DNA of 64,000 nucleotides from Paenibacillus thiaminolyticus (GCF_007066085.1 NZ_CP041405.1:4357001-4421000), one strand, 5' to 3'; shown: positions 54,119 to 63,422, counted from the stretch's first letter. The notes: generated by a model from the sequence alone, not told the origin. Made by a program: numbers and translations.

Positions 54119-54988
54119 TCAATCCATGAAGCCGCGGAACCATTTTTCTCCCCGGAACAGCGCGGCGACGATGATCCAGATGGCGGCAACCATCAGTATC
54201 GCTGCAGAGGTCAGCTTCTGAATGTCCAGCGCAGAGAACATATTGTTCATGTAATGCTGCAGCATATAAATGCTGTCATGCGGATAATCGCCTGAGAGCA
54301 AGTAAGTTTCACGGAATACTTTGAATGATTGCATGATCGACATGATGACCACGAAAAACATTGTGGGAACCAGATAGACCAATGTAATCGAAAACTGGCG
54401 CATTCTGGACGCGCCCTCCAGACGGGCGACCTCATAATAATCTGCAGGAATTTGCTGCAAGCCGGCGAGGAACAGGATAACATTGTAACCCATATTTTTC
54501 CAAATATAGAGAAACAACACGACTGCCCTGGCCCAGGCCGAATTGAGCCAATCCACGCGATCCATGCCCCATAGCTCCAGCAGATGATTGAGACCCCCGT
54601 TCCAGTCGAATAAGGTCTGCCAGACGAGAACAACCGAGGCGACCGGCACGACGAGGGGCATGACGTACGCCATACGCAGCCAACTGCGGAAGTATACTTG
54701 CCGGTTCAGGGCCGCCGCGATCAGCAGCGAGCAGACGACCATGACGGGAACGCTGACGGACGTGAACCAGAGCGTATTCCATGTTGCTTTACGGAACGAT
54801 TCGCTGCGCAACAAGTCCGCATAATTGGCCAGGCCGACGAAGTGACCGGCCTGCGATCCGTCTTGGAAGGAGTAGACCGCTCCGATCGCAAAAGGGATGA
54901 TATAGAAGAGCGAAAAGCCGATCAGGCTGGGCGCCAAAAAAACAAATGCGACGGCAGCATCGCTGCGCAGCTTGTGTTGCAATCTCAT
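54119..54988 (-). CDS. Carbohydrate-type ABC importer permease, MalF/UgpA-like
   Basis: Inner-membrane permease of 289 residues, first gene of the minus-strand unit. ATG 54988 has GGAGG seven bases upstream. Six helices; EAA loop EVARLEGASRMRQFSITLVYLVPT. The opening AVAFVFLAPSLIGFSLFYIIPF is typical. The next permease starts 33 bases downstream. It is divergent from a two-component system gene pair. Confidence 0.88.
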   Translation of the reverse strand: MRLQHKLRSDAAVAFVFLAPSLIGFSLFYIIPFAIGAVYSFQDGSQAGHFVGLANYADLLRSESFRKATWNTLWFTSVSVPVMVVCSLLIAAALNRQVYFRSWLRMAYVMPLVVPVASVVLVWQTLFDWNGGLNHLLELWGMDRVDWLNSAWARAVVLFLYIWKNMGYNVILFLAGLQQIPADYYEVARLEGASRMRQFSITLVYLVPTMFFVVIMSIMQSFKVFRETYLLSGDYPHDSIYMLQHYMNNMFSALDIQKLTSAAILMVAAIWIIVAALFRGEKWFRGFMD

Positions 54989-55193
54989 ATCCCGTCCTCC
55001 ATAATGATTGGTGAATTCTATCGCGCAGATTATAGCTTACTTCTCCTTTGTGTCAGTCGTGTGGCAAGTGTGCTGTGAGTGCTGGACCTCTATCGTGAGG
55101 CAGAGATGCGACTGAGTCCGCGGAGCGCTTGACTGACAAGGGGGAGCGGGGCAGGATAAACGTTCATGAAGCAGAAGGAGATAACAAATAAAG

Positions 55194-55859
55194 ATGATTC
55201 ATACCATACTCGTTGTTGATGATGAGCCGCTGATGCGTGAATTGATTTCCGATTTTTTGGAAGACGAAGGATATGATGTGCTTCAAGCCGGGGGAGGAGA
55301 AGAGGCGGTCAACTTGATAGACAGCCAGCCGATAGATCTGGTCGTCCTCGATGTGATGATGCCGGGGAAGGATGGATTTGAAGTCTGCGAGGAGATTCGA
55401 GCTCAATCCGATGCGATTATCGTCATGCTGACGGCGAAGGCGGAAGAAGAGGACGAGTTGACGGGCTATAGTTACGGCGCCGATGACTATGTGACGAAGC
55501 CGTTCAGTCTGAAGGTGCTATCGGCCAAGATCCGCGTGCTCCTGAACCGCTGGAAAAACGAAGAGGCGGAAGGGCTGAGCGGCAACGACCAATTGGTCAT
55601 TGACGATACGGCGCGCGAGGTACGCAAGGATGGAATCGAGCTTCCATTGACCTCGAAAGAATTTGAGCTGCTTCGTTGCCTAGCCGATCATCCCAATCAA
55701 GTGTTGACCCGCGATATCATCCTCGATCGGGTGTGGGGGATGGATTATTATGGAGACGTGCGCACGGTAGACACGCACATCAAGCGGCTGCGCCGCAAGC
55801 TGGGCGATGAAGCGGGGCGCATCGTCACCGTGAGAGGGAACGGGTATAAATACCGATGA
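55194..55859 (+). CDS. OmpR/PhoB-type response regulator
   Basis: DNA-binding regulator of 221 residues. Receiver domain with acidic pocket VVDDEP, phospho-acceptor Asp53 in LVVLDVMMPG, Thr in VMLTAKA and Lys in VTKPFS; winged-helix output domain with LTSKEFELLRCLADHPNQVLTRD and RTVDTHIKRLRRKLGD. AGAAGGAG lies 13 bases before the ATG, a long spacing. The stop overlaps the kinase start (ATGA). It is divergent from the sugar-type ABC operon, 205 bases away, so the two may be linked in regulation. Confidence 0.92.
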   Translation: MIHTILVVDDEPLMRELISDFLEDEGYDVLQAGGGEEAVNLIDSQPIDLVVLDVMMPGKDGFEVCEEIRAQSDAIIVMLTAKAEEEDELTGYSYGADDYVTKPFSLKVLSAKIRVLLNRWKNEEAEGLSGNDQLVIDDTAREVRKDGIELPLTSKEFELLRCLADHPNQVLTRDIILDRVWGMDYYGDVRTVDTHIKRLRRKLGDEAGRIVTVRGNGYKYR

Positions 55860-57355
55860 AAAAACGAATACGGGCTTGGAGCTTGGCGAAAAAAGTATAC
55901 TGGATTACGGCCGTCGGCTTCCTGGCGTTCACTGCGCTGTTCATGGTTTTGCAATTGCTCTTTTTCGAGGACTATTCGCTGAAGGTGCGGGCGGCCAAGT
56001 TGGAGAAGGACTTTCACGGCATGTACGAGGAAATTCGAGAAATGAAGTCCGATAGCGATTGGCTAGAACGGATCGCCAAGTTCGATCGGGAGCATTATTC
56101 CTGGACTATCATCGAAAGGAAGGAGGGCAGGCTAGCGAAGCTTCTGAGCAATTGGCCCGACGAAGGGACTCCGCCGTATCTAAATTGCATTACTCCAAGC
56201 ATGAACAAATTGAAGGATATGCAGGGGCGGGACGGAACTGCTGTTGTGTTCTTAGACGGGGAAGGTGACGGGAAGTGCTGGGCTGCCTTGGCGCCAATCT
56301 CGGAGGAAGGAGAAAGACAGGAGTATATATATACGTTTTCATCGCCGCAGCCCGTGTCCGATGCCGCTTCCTTGCTGGGCGGGTTCTACCGCTATTTTTT
56401 CCTTGCGGCGGTTATTCCGCTGCTCGGCTTTGCTTTTCTGTTCACGCGCATGATCTCCCGGCCGCTCGTCAAGCTGAACGAGATGGCGAAGCGGCTGGCG
56501 CGGCTCGATTTCTCCGTGCGCACCGAGATGAAGCGCGACGATGAGATCGGGGAGCTGGCCGCCACCTTTGACTATTTGGCCACCGAGTTGAACGGCACGA
56601 TGGGCGAATTGCAGGCTGCGAACGAACAGCTGCATCGCGATATCGAGAAGGAGAAGCGGCTGGAGCTGCTGCGGAAGCGGTTCGTCGCCAACGTGTCTCA
56701 CGAGCTGAAGACGCCAGTCAGTCTGATTCAAGGGTACGCGGAAATGCTCCGCGACAATGTGGGCCAAGGAGCGAAGCGGGACAAGTACGCCTCGGTCATC
56801 GTGAATGAAGCGGAGCGGATGTCCCGCCTTGTGAAGGATCTGCTGGACCTGTCCCAACTGGAAAGCGGGCACTTCGATCTCCGGTGGAGCAACGTTCCGC
56901 TTTACTCCACGCTGGCGTACGTGATGCAATCGGTGGAATCGCTTGCTCCGGGCCGGCACTTGCGATTGGACTGGCTGCCGGAGGATGAGGTTATGGTGCG
57001 GTCCGATCCGCAGCGGCTGGAGCAAATCGTCACAAATATGTTGACGAACGCGATTCACCATACCCCGGAGGGAGGGCGGATCGACATTCGGGTGCAATGC
57101 GGCGATGACCCCGGATTCGTCCGGATTGACGTCCAGAATGAAGGCCAGCCGATCGCCGAAGAGCATCTTCCTCATTTGTGGGATGCGTTCTATCGTGCGG
57201 ATACATCAGGCAGCAGCAGCCAGGGAGGGGGCAATGGCATCGGCTTATCAATTGTCAAGCATCTGCTCGATCGGCATCAGAGCCGGTATTCCATTGCCAA
57301 TATCGAGGGCGGCGTTATGCTGACCTTTACGTTGCCTGTCGCATCAACCTCTTAA
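55856..57355 (+). CDS. Two-component sensor histidine kinase
   Basis: Membrane kinase of 499 residues: helix 1 (about 14-36), an extracytoplasmic domain of about 130 residues without recognised fold, helix 2 (about 180-200), HAMP (ISRPLVKLNEMAKRLARLDFS), HisKA with His282 in ANVSHELKTPVSLIQGY, and ATPase domain (NMLTNAIHHTPEGG, GNGIGLSIVKHLLDRH). An unusual point is the acidic/charged external domain with a single Cys pair (YLNCITP and DGKCWAAL). Co-translated with the response regulator. Confidence 0.92.
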   Translation: MKKRIRAWSLAKKVYWITAVGFLAFTALFMVLQLLFFEDYSLKVRAAKLEKDFHGMYEEIREMKSDSDWLERIAKFDREHYSWTIIERKEGRLAKLLSNWPDEGTPPYLNCITPSMNKLKDMQGRDGTAVVFLDGEGDGKCWAALAPISEEGERQEYIYTFSSPQPVSDAASLLGGFYRYFFLAAVIPLLGFAFLFTRMISRPLVKLNEMAKRLARLDFSVRTEMKRDDEIGELAATFDYLATELNGTMGELQAANEQLHRDIEKEKRLELLRKRFVANVSHELKTPVSLIQGYAEMLRDNVGQGAKRDKYASVIVNEAERMSRLVKDLLDLSQLESGHFDLRWSNVPLYSTLAYVMQSVESLAPGRHLRLDWLPEDEVMVRSDPQRLEQIVTNMLTNAIHHTPEGGRIDIRVQCGDDPGFVRIDVQNEGQPIAEEHLPHLWDAFYRADTSGSSSQGGGNGIGLSIVKHLLDRHQSRYSIANIEGGVMLTFTLPVASTS

Positions 57356-57370
57356 CAGCCATCAACACAA

Positions 57371-57409
57371 AACGCAGACAGGAGCGTATTCTACGCTTCC
57401 GTCTGCGTT
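57371..57409. terminator. Hairpin between kinase and cytochrome genes
   Basis: AACGCAGAC...GTCTGCGTT with an inner stem GGAGCGTA/TACGCTTCC; no clear U-tract. A short repeat of CGAGCCGYWCCTC-type units follows at about 57437-57483. Confidence 0.5.
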
Positions 57410-57496
57410 ATGCCTGTCCGGCCCGGCAGCCGCACCTCGAGCCGCACGAGCCGTGCCTCGAACCGTTCCTCGAGCCGTTCCTCTAACCATGCTCAG

Positions 57497-57838
57497 CTAC
57501 TTTTTTCCGGCCAGCCACTCGGCGACCTTGTCAATGTCCTCCGGATCGATGTGGCGCTGCGCAGGCATGCGGGTGCCCCCGTTATTGATCATATTCACGA
57601 TGTCTTCCTTCGACAGCCGTTCCCCGACCTTTTGCAGGTTCGATTCCGGCCCCATCATGCCTTGCAGTGCATCGCCGTGACATTGCATGCAGCGCTGCTT
57701 GTAGACAGCGACGGCTTCCTCCGGCCCTTCCAGCGTTGAGGCGGACGACGATCCGCCGCAAGCGGCAAGCAGCGTGCTGATTCCGAGCAGCAGCGCTCCG
57801 CATGCCGCGGCGCGCGCCGATAATTTGCGTGTACGCAT
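57497..57838 (-). CDS. Lipoprotein cytochrome c (class I, c551-like)
   Basis: Membrane-anchored electron carrier of 113 residues. Signal and lipobox LLAAC at about residues 23-27; heme-binding CMQCH (CXXCH) at about residues 50-54; axial Met in GGTRMPAQ near residue 90; C-terminal helix DIDKVAEWLAGKK. Similar in layout to B. subtilis CccB. Monocistronic. Confidence 0.9.
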   Translation of the reverse strand: MRTRKLSARAAACGALLLGISTLLAACGGSSSASTLEGPEEAVAVYKQRCMQCHGDALQGMMGPESNLQKVGERLSKEDIVNMINNGGTRMPAQRHIDPEDIDKVAEWLAGKK

Positions 57839-57955
57839 GGACCCCTTCCTTTCCCGTACTTTCCGAATTGTCTATGATCTTGTACTCAGTATAGGAAAGG
57901 AATTCCTCCAAAAGCAAGCTTTCCGCCACAATGTTGCAGAAGGTTCACAACTGGC

Positions 57956-58432
57956 CTACAGCTTCATGCCCATCCGGCTCTTATACCGCTTGATCAAAAT
58001 TTGCGTCTCCACGCTCATAATGCCGGGAAGGGGGTACAGCTTCTCTTGCAGAAATTGCTCCATCTCCCGGTTCGAAGCGAACAGCCCATGCATATGCAGC
58101 TTGCTCGGGCCCGTCATATGATACAGGCTCGTCACGCAGGACTCATTCGCTAATTGCTCTGCGACCTTCATCAAGTATTGGGGCTCCACCTCGACATTGA
58201 AAAAAGCCGACACCCGGATGCCCAATTTTTCCGGATTGATGACGATCGTGAATTTCTCCAATAAACCGTCTTCTATCATCGCCTGTACCCGGGCCTGTAC
58301 GGCCACACGGGACAGGTTGACCTTCTTGGCCAGATCGGTATACGAGATCCGGCTGTTGCTGTGCAGCGCCGACAAGATCATCTTATCAATCTCATCGAGC
58401 GATGAAGGGGGGATATCGTCGAAGGAGAACAT
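57956..58432 (-). CDS. Lrp/AsnC-family transcriptional regulator
   Basis: Regulator of 158 residues: N-terminal helix-turn-helix ([46 protein letters not shown]) and a C-terminal RAM/AsnC effector domain ([20 protein letters not shown]...). It lies 21 bases downstream of the DUF1634 gene on the same strand and may be part of the TauE/DUF1634 unit, which suggests control by an amino acid or sulfur compound (inference). Confidence 0.87.
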   Translation of the reverse strand: MFSFDDIPPSSLDEIDKMILSALHSNSRISYTDLAKKVNLSRVAVQARVQAMIEDGLLEKFTIVINPEKLGIRVSAFFNVEVEPQYLMKVAEQLANESCVTSLYHMTGPSKLHMHGLFASNREMEQFLQEKLYPLPGIMSVETQILIKRYKSRMGMKL

Positions 58433-58453
58433 GCGAACACCTCCTCAAGTTCG

Positions 58454-58828
58454 TTAGCCTGCTCTGCCTATCGCCAGACTTATCATCAGAATGACGAAGA
58501 CGAGCGATGTGATAGCGACGTACATATAGTCTTTCTCTTTGGCAAAGACGAAGATCGAAATAAAAACCCGCACGACCGGGGTCATGATGAGAAGCAGCAA
58601 GCCGCCCATCATAATCGCGTAGGCTTTGCCGGCGGCGATGCCTTGTATCATCGTCGTGACGGTGGTCGGATATTCACCCTCCGGGTAGCCGCTCACTCCC
58701 GTAATTAGGAACAGAATGAGTCCGGTCACGATAACGGCCGCGCTCGTCAGGACGCCGATTCGCAAAAATGAACTGACTGCGGCCTCCACATCAAGCATTT
58801 CCTTCTCTTTATCCTTCGGTTCGTTCAT
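58454..58828 (-). CDS. DUF1634 membrane protein
   Basis: A 124-residue protein with three hydrophobic helices (about 22-44, 67-92, 100-120). Its ATG overlaps the stop of the TauE/SafE gene by four bases, so the two are translationally coupled. DUF1634 proteins are known as partners of TauE/SafE-like permeases, and this arrangement fits. Confidence 0.82.
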   Translation of the reverse strand: MNEPKDKEKEMLDVEAAVSSFLRIGVLTSAAVIVTGLILFLITGVSGYPEGEYPTTVTTMIQGIAAGKAYAIMMGGLLLLIMTPVVRVFISIFVFAKEKDYMYVAITSLVFVILMISLAIGRAG

Positions 58829-59664
58829 CCTTTACCACCTAACCCTTGTATAATCATTTGGATGGCGACATAGGCCAGTATCGGTACGAAAAGCTTGCGA
58901 ATCGTCTTATTTTTCAAGCGCTGCATAATGCGTGTGCCCAGGGTGGCTCCAATCAAGACGCCGAGGGCGACCGGAGCGGAGATGACGGGATCGATGTCGC
59001 CCCGGAACAGGTAGACGCCGGCACTGGCCGCCGCCGTTACCCCCATCATCAGATTGCTGGTTGCGCTGGATACTTTGAGCGGCAGCTTCATGAACAGATC
59101 CATGGCCATAACCTTGAAGCTTCCGCTGCCGATGCCGAGCAGGCCCGAGATGACGCCTGCGCCGTACATGACGCCGAAGCCGCCGTAAGGGTTGGCGACC
59201 TGATAATGCACTTCCTGCTGAATCGCCTTGTCATAATAATGGCTGTGCAGATTCAGCTTCGTCGCCAACGGATGGGGTTCGACTTCGGCAGGCAGGTCGG
59301 ACTTGCCCTTCTTCAGCATGGCCAAGGCAGAGTACAGCAGCAGCAAGCCGAAGATGACATAGAGCCAGTCAGGCGCGATAATCGCCCCCAAAAAAGCACC
59401 GGTAATGGCGCCTACCGTCGTCGCAATTTCAAGGAACATGCCGACGCGGAGATTCGTAATCCGGTCTTTGATATAAGCGATAGCAGAGCCGCTGGACGTC
59501 GCGATGACGGAGATAATGCTGGCTCCGATGGCATGATTAATGTCGACGCCGAACAGCAGCGTCAATGCGGGAGTGACAATAATGCCACCGCCCAGCCCAA
59601 GCACGGAGCCGACGATTCCGGCGAAGACGGAAATCAGCAGCATTTCAAAAGCAAAGAGAGTCAC
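58825..59664 (-). CDS. TauE/SafE-family sulfite or organic-anion exporter
   Basis: Membrane permease of 279 residues with about eight helices in two repeats: GIVGSVLGLGGGIIVTPALTLLFG and the second-half GVISGLLGIGSGSFKVMAMDLFM. The family exports sulfite, sulfoacetate and similar anions. GGAGATGC lies before the start. First gene of the TauE-DUF1634-Lrp unit. Confidence 0.87.
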   Translation of the reverse strand: MTLFAFEMLLISVFAGIVGSVLGLGGGIIVTPALTLLFGVDINHAIGASIISVIATSSGSAIAYIKDRITNLRVGMFLEIATTVGAITGAFLGAIIAPDWLYVIFGLLLLYSALAMLKKGKSDLPAEVEPHPLATKLNLHSHYYDKAIQQEVHYQVANPYGGFGVMYGAGVISGLLGIGSGSFKVMAMDLFMKLPLKVSSATSNLMMGVTAAASAGVYLFRGDIDPVISAPVALGVLIGATLGTRIMQRLKNKTIRKLFVPILAYVAIQMIIQGLGGKG

Positions 59665-59981
59665 GAACGCATCTCCTTTCTAAGATAGTATAAACGGAGA
59701 CCAAGGATAATTATTTTGTCGGGAAAACAGCGATATTCCATCATTGCGAAATAAAAACCCTTGGTTATATTACGATGTGTACAAATATATCACATAATCA
59801 CTTCGTTTTGTTGGTTATTGGGGAAAAACGCTTTCTATTTTGTGTGAGGGCTGCTCGTCAGTCTATCGGGATGCGGCAAAAAAGCGGGGGAGGGGATTGA
59901 ACAAATGCGTAAGGTTGTTTATCGTTAAGATCGTTAAAAAGTAAGATCCTTAATTTTAACAAACGAGAACGGGAGGCCGTC
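59665..59981. other. Intergenic region between tauE-like and mutY
   Basis: 317 bases, AT-rich in its left half, carrying divergent promoters presumably. Direct short repeats ATCGTTAA occur near 59918-59936. No gene, riboswitch or clear operator was recognised. Confidence 0.4.
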
Positions 59982-61097
59982 ATGAACGAGCAAAAACGTT
60001 ATTTCAGCCGGGAGCTGCTGAGTTGGTACCGTGCGAACCGGCGGGATCTGCCTTGGCGGCGCCATTCGAATCCGTATTATACATGGGTATCGGAAATTAT
60101 GCTCCAGCAGACTCGCGTCGAGACCGTCAAGCCTTACTTCGAGCGATTCATCGCTCTTTTCCCGACGGTCGAGGCGCTGGCCGAAGCAGCGGAAGAAGAG
60201 GTGCTGAAGGCATGGGAAGGGCTCGGCTACTATTCCCGAGCCCGCAATCTTCAAGCTGCCGCGCGTGAAGTCAAGGAGCAATACGGCGGCAGCATCCCGG
60301 ACGACAAGGCCAAGGTTTCAGCCTTGAAGGGTATCGGGCCGTATACCACGGGTGCAATTATGAGCATCGCGTTCAACCGGCCCGAGCCGGCCGTCGATGG
60401 CAATGTCATGCGGGTGCTGTCGCGTTACTTCCGCCTGCATGACGACATCGCCAAGGCCGGCACCCGCGCGCATATGGAGCATCTGGCGCAGGAATTGATT
60501 CCGGAGGGCTGTGCCTCGGAATTCAACCAGGCGCTGATGGAGCTGGGCGCGCTCGTCTGCACGCCCAAATCCCCGGCGTGCCTGCCATGCCCGGTCATGG
60601 AGCATTGTGCCGGGCGGATTGCCGGCGAGGAGTTGATGCTGCCGGTGAAGACGAAGGCGAAGCCGCCGAAGCCGGAGCTTCGCTATGCAGCCATCGTGGA
60701 AGGCGCAGGGGAGCATGCGGGCAAGGTGCTGGTGCGCCAGCGCCCGGACACCGGACTGTTGGCCCGCATGTGGGAGCTGCCCCATTTACTGGCCCCGAAG
60801 ACGGGAGGACTGCTCGATTTGCGCGAGGAAGAAGCGATGGGGGCGCTGCGGCACGGACTGCAGCCGGAGGGCGTACGGCTGCGGCCGCTCGGGCATTGGA
60901 CCGACGCCGAGCATACGTTCAGCCATATCCACTGGCAGATGCGCGTGTACCGCTGCGTAATCGAGGAGGCGCCAGACGCGATTACCGGCGGCAAATATGC
61001 TTGGATCGGGCCGGAAGAGATGGAGCGGCTGGCGTTCCCGAACTTATTTTTACGACTATTGCATGCATATTTCGCCGAGCGAGGACAGAACGGATAG
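59982..61097 (+). CDS. mutY: A/G-specific adenine DNA glycosylase
   Basis: Base-excision repair enzyme that removes adenine opposite 8-oxoguanine; 371 residues. Catalytic Glu region WVSEIMLQQTRVETV, HhH motif LKGIGPYTTGAI with catalytic Asp in PAVDGNVMRV, and the Fe-S loop C-X6-C-X2-C-X5-C in CTPKSPACLPCPVMEHC. A NUDIX-like 8-oxoG recognition domain follows (about 225-365). GGGAGGCCGTC precedes the ATG. Confidence 0.94.
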   Translation: MNEQKRYFSRELLSWYRANRRDLPWRRHSNPYYTWVSEIMLQQTRVETVKPYFERFIALFPTVEALAEAAEEEVLKAWEGLGYYSRARNLQAAAREVKEQYGGSIPDDKAKVSALKGIGPYTTGAIMSIAFNRPEPAVDGNVMRVLSRYFRLHDDIAKAGTRAHMEHLAQELIPEGCASEFNQALMELGALVCTPKSPACLPCPVMEHCAGRIAGEELMLPVKTKAKPPKPELRYAAIVEGAGEHAGKVLVRQRPDTGLLARMWELPHLLAPKTGGLLDLREEEAMGALRHGLQPEGVRLRPLGHWTDAEHTFSHIHWQMRVYRCVIEEAPDAITGGKYAWIGPEEMERLAFPNLFLRLLHAYFAERGQNG

Positions 61098-61122
61098 TAT
61101 TTTTATTTCTGCAGCGAACCTA

Positions 61123-61131
61123 TGATATAAT
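61123..61131 (+). promoter_or_regulatory. Extended -10 promoter of def
   Basis: TGATATAAT (61123-61131) is an extended -10 (TG-N-TATAAT); a weak T-rich -35 lies 17 bases upstream. The start of transcription would be just before the hairpin at 61142. Confidence 0.55.
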
Positions 61132-61141
61132 AGCACCATTA

Positions 61142-61182
61142 CGAAAAGGCAGGCCGACGGTAGACGTCATCCTGCCTTTTCG
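61142..61182 (+). terminator. Hairpin between mutY and def
   Basis: Perfect 12-bp stem CGAAAAGGCAGG (61142-61153) / CCTGCCTTTTCG (61171-61182). It may end mutY transcripts or act in the def leader; it lies downstream of the def -10 and has no U-tract of its own. Confidence 0.6.
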
Positions 61183-61207
61183 ATTTGAAATGAGGGTGAG
61201 TGTGTTT

Positions 61208-61723
61208 ATGGCTCAACGAGAAATCCTTCCTTTTGGAGATCCGATACTACGCAAAGTATGCCGTCCTGTTACCGAGGTGAACTGCCGGATTTTGGCGCTG
61301 CTGGATGATTTGAAAGATACCCTCTATGCCCGCCCTGGCCGGGCAGGCCTGGCCGCGCCGCAAATCGGCGTGCTCCGGCGCGTGCTCGTCATGGACTGCG
61401 GCGATGGGCTGATCGAATTGATTAACCCGCAGCTCCTGGAGGCTGAGGGGGAAGAAGATGGGATGGAAGGGTGCCTATCCTATCCCGGTTATTACGGCCG
61501 CGTAAAGCGATATCAGTACGTCAAAATCAGCAGCATGGATCGCAACGGAGAGACAGTCACGCTGGAGGGAGAAAACCTCCTGGCCCGCTGCATCCAGCAT
61601 GAGATGGACCATCTGGACGGAAAGCTGTTCATTGACCATGTGACTGACAGCCATCTCGTCCACGAAGCCACCCATCAATATGTCTCACTGCTCGACGTGA
61701 TTCGTCTCTCGAACAGGCAATAA
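61208..61723 (+). CDS. def: Peptide deformylase
   Basis: Removes the formyl group from nascent proteins; 171 residues from ATG 61208 (GAGGGTGAG upstream). The frame is open far upstream inside mutY in another phase, which is not coding. All three metal-site motifs are intact: GLAAPQIGV (motif 1), EGCLSYPG (motif 2, Cys ligand) and CIQHEMDHLDG (motif 3, HEXXH ligands). The short type fits type 1/3-like deformylases. Confidence 0.93.
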   Translation: MAQREILPFGDPILRKVCRPVTEVNCRILALLDDLKDTLYARPGRAGLAAPQIGVLRRVLVMDCGDGLIELINPQLLEAEGEEDGMEGCLSYPGYYGRVKRYQYVKISSMDRNGETVTLEGENLLARCIQHEMDHLDGKLFIDHVTDSHLVHEATHQYVSLLDVIRLSNRQ

Positions 61724-62426
61724 TAGATATAGGCTTATTTCCAGGAGAAGAAGGAGATTGAGCCGATTGAACAGATTGGGCAGAACCGGCTGTACGCAGG
61801 GAAACGGGGGAAGTAACGGCCCAGTCCTCTCCGGCCGGGACGACATGGAGTATGGGAAGACCTCAATTTTTTGGTTGAGGGACACCGTACAGAACAGTAG
61901 GGTTTAGAGCTCTTTTGGCCATTATCCCATCCAATCAGAAAAAAGGGGTACGGTAGCGGCGGCGGCGTTCTTGCTACTTCACAATGGCGCCAACTGAAAA
62001 ATTTTTCGGAGCACAAAACTGCAGTATATCAACCTTACCGTGCCTAGTCTAATCGCAGTCATCGCCATTCATCGCATCATCGGGCAGGCGTGTTCCCATA
62101 TAAAAAACTACCTTCTTTTTTAGTTGAAGCGCACCATTTATCACCCAAAGCAATCAGGAGACCAAATCCAAAGAAGAAGTAAACGAAACGGCAGAGTGAT
62201 CGTTGATGGACCCCCTAAAGGTGAAGCTCCGCCCAGTTGAATGTGGCGAGACTAGCCTTGGGGATTGAAAACCCGTAGGCAGCGCATCGACGCTCGCAAG
62301 GCGAGGGCCGCGTTATGGGCATGCAGAAGATACATGCAGATGGGCATCCGAACGAATGGCCTATTGTCATCGTGCAATAGAAGGGCGTTTCAACCATATG
62401 CATAGTTTTATGACATCAACAACTGC
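61724..62426. other. Repeat and structured-looking non-coding region
   Basis: No gene recognised in 703 bases. A minus-strand dispersed-repeat copy is at 61911-61938 and a CCTCAA/TTGAGG hairpin at 61861-61880. Bases about 62190-62400 look conserved and structured on the plus strand (segments CTCCGCCCAGTTGAATGTGG, GAAAACCCGTAGGCAGCGC, CTCGCAAGGCGAGGGCCGCG) and could be the non-coding end of an insertion sequence. Confidence 0.45.
61911..61938 (-). repeat. Dispersed repeat copy
   Basis: On the minus strand: CTGATTGGATGGGATAATGG followed by CCAAAAGA. Confidence 0.75.
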
Positions 62427-63386
62427 CTATGCAGCGGGAATTACATAAGAGGTGTTCGAGCCACGCGCATTACGGAACGACAAGCATGAACGCAATAAAT
62501 TGCTCCGCGATGCTGTTCCATCGGCTGCTGCATTATGGCGGAAACAGAACTCATCCAAGTACAGTTGGAGGTAAGTAGATCCAATGCCGTGAAACGTATT
62601 ATTCATCCATTGCCAGGCACGCTTAAATGTCTGATACAGGAAGCCCTTGCGCCGGACGTGGAAGTAATAACGAGTAATGGAGACGGTAGAATCGCAATGG
62701 GCATGCAGCTTGGCGAATTCATCGCAGCCTGTGCGCAAGAGCGATTTGCCGGAGCAATGCATCCGGTCAACGATCTTCATCTTAATCCTCCGGGTATGGG
62801 TGACTTGTTCGTTCATTTCTATAACAGAAAGTGAATTGGCGGAATCGGAGTTGGTGGAATCAGAATTGGCGGACTCCGCGATGCCGGACTCAGCAACAAT
62901 GATCGGGCTCTCGCGCTCATGGAGAAGGATAGGCGAATAAAAGGGACGACCATAGAAAGCGACGATGCCATGCACCGCTCCCTCCAATGGTTGAGCAGTG
63001 TCGGCACGGCTAATGGCCGTTCGAATCTTATGAAGCATTGACCAGGCCGTCTTATAAGTTACTTGAATGAGGGACCGGAGTTGAACCGCATTGAAAGACA
63101 GGTCGGTACGAGAGACGAGCCAGATTGCCGTAAGCCACTTCCATAGCGCCGTACGGCTTCCCTCCATTATCGTTCCTGCTATAAGGGAAGTCTGATGGCG
63201 GCATGCGCGGCAATCATACAGAGGCAGCCGACGAGTCTTGATGACATAAGCCTCCCCATGATGGCAACGCGGGCATACAAACCCAGAAGGCCACTTCATA
63301 TGAAACAAGAAAGAATTGATCTCGGCTTCGTTATGTAACAATTGGAGTAGTTCTTCCACGCTATGAATCGACTCCCAGCTGCTCAT
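62427..63386 (-). CDS. IS1595-like transposase (zinc-ribbon type), catalytic residues uncertain
   Basis: Protein of 319 residues; ATG 63386 has GAGGAGGG nine bases upstream. N-terminal zinc ribbon with CPRC and CRAC pairs (FVCPRCHHGEAY, LYDCRACRHQTSLIAGTIME), then the IS1595 segment WKWLTAIWLVSRT and a C-terminal WMNNTFHGIGSTYLQLYLDEFCFRHN. The middle region that should carry the first catalytic Asp reads AVHGIVAFYGRPF with no Asp, and a Ser/Asn-rich low-complexity insert (ESANSDSTNSDSANS) follows. It may be an inactive or divergent member. No clear terminal repeats were found around it. Confidence 0.68.
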   Translation of the reverse strand: MSSWESIHSVEELLQLLHNEAEINSFLFHMKWPSGFVCPRCHHGEAYVIKTRRLPLYDCRACRHQTSLIAGTIMEGSRTALWKWLTAIWLVSRTDLSFNAVQLRSLIQVTYKTAWSMLHKIRTAISRADTAQPLEGAVHGIVAFYGRPFYSPILLHERESPIIVAESGIAESANSDSTNSDSANSLSVIEMNEQVTHTRRIKMKIVDRMHCSGKSLLRTGCDEFAKLHAHCDSTVSITRYYFHVRRKGFLYQTFKRAWQWMNNTFHGIGSTYLQLYLDEFCFRHNAAADGTASRSNLLRSCLSFRNARGSNTSYVIPAA

Positions 63387-63422
63387 ACCGTTTCCCTCCT
63401 CGAAAAATACGGGAACATACAT

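Noticed and set aside
62215..62403. Minus-strand open frame of 62 codons
   Set aside because: Lies over the structured-looking non-coding flank, is Cys-rich without a known pattern, and lacks a ribosome site.
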